A stretch of 64,000 bases of DNA, taken from NCBI RefSeq assembly GCF_020532705.1, contig NZ_JAJAVD010000001.1, positions 806,001-870,000 of the forward strand. Direction: 5' to 3'. The notes below the pieces were generated by a model. It saw nothing but the letters and a program-made list of their open reading frames with translations, did not search any database and was not told where the DNA came from. The position numbers and the translations under genes were made by a program. This stretch comes from Methylobacillus caricis. Its GTDB lineage: Bacteria > Pseudomonadota > Gammaproteobacteria > Burkholderiales > Methylophilaceae. Every line of letters starts with the position of its first letter. Positions within the stretch are counted from its first letter, which is position 1. Of the stretch, positions 62,545 to 64,000 are shown piece after piece.

Positions 62545-63201
62545 TCAGGGTGTTTCGCTGTTATGGCTGTTATCAGTCAGTGCAATGCCGCCAGAAGCAC
62601 CGCCGCCGCTATTTCCACCGCCACCTTTACCACCAGGCTCGCCGCTTCGTTTACTATTGTTACCGCCTGCAACAATGCGTATTGGCCCTTGACTAGGGAC
62701 GGTGATGCCTGCCGGAATGGGTGTTAAATCCAAAGACTGGCGAATAAAATTACGCAATGAAACCACCAGTGCGGCAGTTTCGATACTTTTCCCTGCCACC
62801 ATATCGTTAGCAGCCTGTGCTGCCAGCAGAACCTGTTCTTCTGTGCCGAGTAAAACCACATCTGACAGTGCCGTTTCAACCGCATCGCGGATACGCCTGC
62901 GGCGCTCGGAAGCACTGGCAAGGGTGTTCAAATCCTCCTCCGTATCAGCAGACTGCCGCAAATCACGTAAATGGGCAGGATCAACCACCAGCTCACCAGT
63001 AAAGGAGCCGCCCAGCACTTTGTAAGCTGCGATAAGTACCTTTAATCGTTCGTTGATCTGACGGTTTTCACGCTCACGCCGGCGCTGAAAAGTCTGCATA
63101 AAAATAAGCCGGATACCGACCGCTATCACAGACGTCAATGCCAGGATCAGCAATGTCATCAGAATTGCCGAGCCAGAACTAAAATCAAGCAAGTTTCGCA
63201 T
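62545..63201 (-). CDS. Membrane-anchored protein with Gly-rich tail, function unknown
   Basis: A 218-residue protein with a single N-terminal transmembrane helix (SAILMTLLILALTSVIAVGI) followed by a basic stretch (RRRERENRQINERLKVL). The body is a helical soluble domain (LRDLRQSADTEEDLNTLASA, then LGTEEQVLLAAQAANDMVAG), and the C-terminal tail is Gly/Ser-rich (GGKGGGGNSGGGASGG). I do not recognise a family. It lies in an accessory-looking region with few conserved neighbours. Confidence 0.7.
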   Translation of the reverse strand: MRNLLDFSSGSAILMTLLILALTSVIAVGIRLIFMQTFQRRRERENRQINERLKVLIAAYKVLGGSFTGELVVDPAHLRDLRQSADTEEDLNTLASASERRRRIRDAVETALSDVVLLGTEEQVLLAAQAANDMVAGKSIETAALVVSLRNFIRQSLDLTPIPAGITVPSQGPIRIVAGGNNSKRSGEPGGKGGGGNSGGGASGGIALTDNSHNSETP

Positions 63202-63486
63202 ACATCACCTATCGCATAATATGGCATGGACCCCCGTACTCTCACTGACGGACATGAACAACGGCATCAACGCGCAAATTTAAAACATAACCGGCCAGCA
63301 AGCAGTCCGGAACTTGTAAAAACAACCTTAGCGGAGCGACGAAGAACAACGACTATTGTCTTTACCGTTTGCAACACGCCCGCAACTGGCGAACCTCAAT
63401 GGGTAACTTAGCTTGAATTTCACATGTAGCTAAGTGGTTGATTCAGTTTGCCGCTAACGTTCGTCGAGTCACTCTGCAGGCGTTTA
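63202..63486. other. Intergenic region with a short inverted repeat
   Basis: No gene is called in these 285 bases. A perfect 8-base inverted repeat (ACTTAGCT at 63406-63413 and AGCTAAGT at 63428-63435) lies 52 bases beyond the methionine aminopeptidase stop. It could be a transcript-end structure, but it has no T-tract. The open plus-strand frame 63226-63411 looks spurious. Confidence 0.4.
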
Positions 63487-64000
63487 TTAACTGTGGTCAA
63501 CGGAGCGAGTCGCCACGATCGGATCGCTCTTGGTGACAATAATTGTATGTTCATACTGGGCGGATAGGTTTTGCGAATCGCCTACAAGCGTCCACCCATC
63601 CGCAGCTTCGTGAACAGCGGTGCTTCGAGTTGAAAGGAAAGGTTCAATAGCAATGACCTGACCTACCTGTAATCGTCGATGATCACCACGATCATAGTAA
63701 CTGACGATGCCTTCCGGCTCCTCGTGCAAAGATCGACCAATGCCGTGACCGGCAAGATTAGTGATCACCTTGAGTCGATGTGATATGGCTACAGATTGAA
63801 TAGCCTTGCCAATTCTATTGATGGGTGCTCCAGCTCGTGCTTCAGACATGGCCCGTTCAAGCGCTACTCGGGTCGCGTGACACAATCGCGCCTTCGTGTT
63901 CGATATTGGTGGCACTACTTGAGTAGCGCCAGTGTCTGCGAAATAGCCGTTCAGCTCTGCTGAAACGTCTATGTTCACGATGTCTCCAGCATAGATCACC
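63487..64000 (-). CDS. map: Methionine aminopeptidase type I, 5' end beyond window
   Basis: The last 170 residues of a type I methionine aminopeptidase; the frame runs through the right edge. Metal ligands are visible: Asp in VNIDVSA, Asp in YFADTGA, His in NLAGHGIG, Glu in IAIEPF and Glu in AQYEHTIIV. These enzymes remove the N-terminal Met from nascent proteins. The gene ends in an accessory region with cassette-like and unknown genes, and small deviations from the housekeeping form suggest it is a second copy; this cannot be settled here. Confidence 0.9.
   Translation of the reverse strand, partial: VIYAGDIVNIDVSAELNGYFADTGATQVVPPISNTKARLCHATRVALERAMSEARAGAPINRIGKAIQSVAISHRLKVITNLAGHGIGRSLHEEPEGIVSYYDRGDHRRLQVGQVIAIEPFLSTRSTAVHEAADGWTLVGDSQNLSAQYEHTIIVTKSDPIVATRSVDHS

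Overview
The window is a gene-dense piece of a proteobacterial chromosome at moderate GC. Several things point to a betaproteobacterium, most likely a Methylophilaceae-type methylotroph. The greB-earP-efp cluster carries an arginine-type EF-P. There are PEP-CTERM surface proteins, a yhdP-nitrilase-tldD cluster and an AddAB-like nuclease/helicase pair of the type annotated in beta- and gammaproteobacteria. The family-level placement is an inference from gene content, not a measurement. I saw no tRNA, rRNA, CRISPR array or intact insertion sequence.

Layout. 1-8.3 kb: end of a LuxR-type response regulator, a palindromic intergenic repeat, a double-cache/CheW sensor, a radical-SAM DNA-metabolism pair and an ammonium transporter with an unknown partner. 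8.3-11.2 kb: a MITE-like element, efp-earP-greB and a DUF898 fragment. 11.3-17.5 kb: the AddB/AddA-like repair pair. 17.5-30 kb: a choice-of-anchor A PEP-CTERM protein, dedA-mfd, a histone H1-like DUF2934 protein, tldD, nitrilase and yhdP. 30-32.6 kb: an ABC-F ATPase and an unknown protein. 32.6-36.9 kb: a Cpx-like envelope-stress module (CpxR/CpxA-like pair, a CpxP/Spy-like periplasmic protein and two EF-hand proteins). 36.8-43.2 kb: glycosyltransferase, ychJ-like gene, prfC, a decayed histidine kinase next to an intact REC protein and a kinase-like partner, a Crp/Fnr regulator and a persulfide dioxygenase. 43.7-57.6 kb: a phosphatase/mannitol-1-phosphate dehydrogenase fusion, a TIGR01244-type protein, a WaaP-like kinase, acs, glnE, HD-GYP, a sorbosone dehydrogenase-like lipoprotein, a methyltransferase and a Na/Pi cotransporter. 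57.7-64 kb: a more accessory-looking stretch with a second PEP-CTERM protein, several unknowns, SRPBCC and DUF488 genes ending in an attC-like motif, and a partial methionine aminopeptidase.

The most interesting part is the Cpx-like module. The divergent region between the spy-like gene and the response regulator contains a perfect GTAAA-N5-GTAAA motif plus a near-perfect second copy. A triple array of the same half-site lies upstream of the neighbouring EF-hand gene. This suggests one envelope-stress regulon that includes calcium-binding EF-hand proteins. Other notable points are the HAD/mannitol dehydrogenase fusion (a likely osmolyte enzyme), the double-cache protein fused to CheW without a methyl-accepting domain, the visible decay of a histidine kinase beside its response regulator, and a hairpin that encloses the ribosome binding site and TTG start of an HD-GYP gene.
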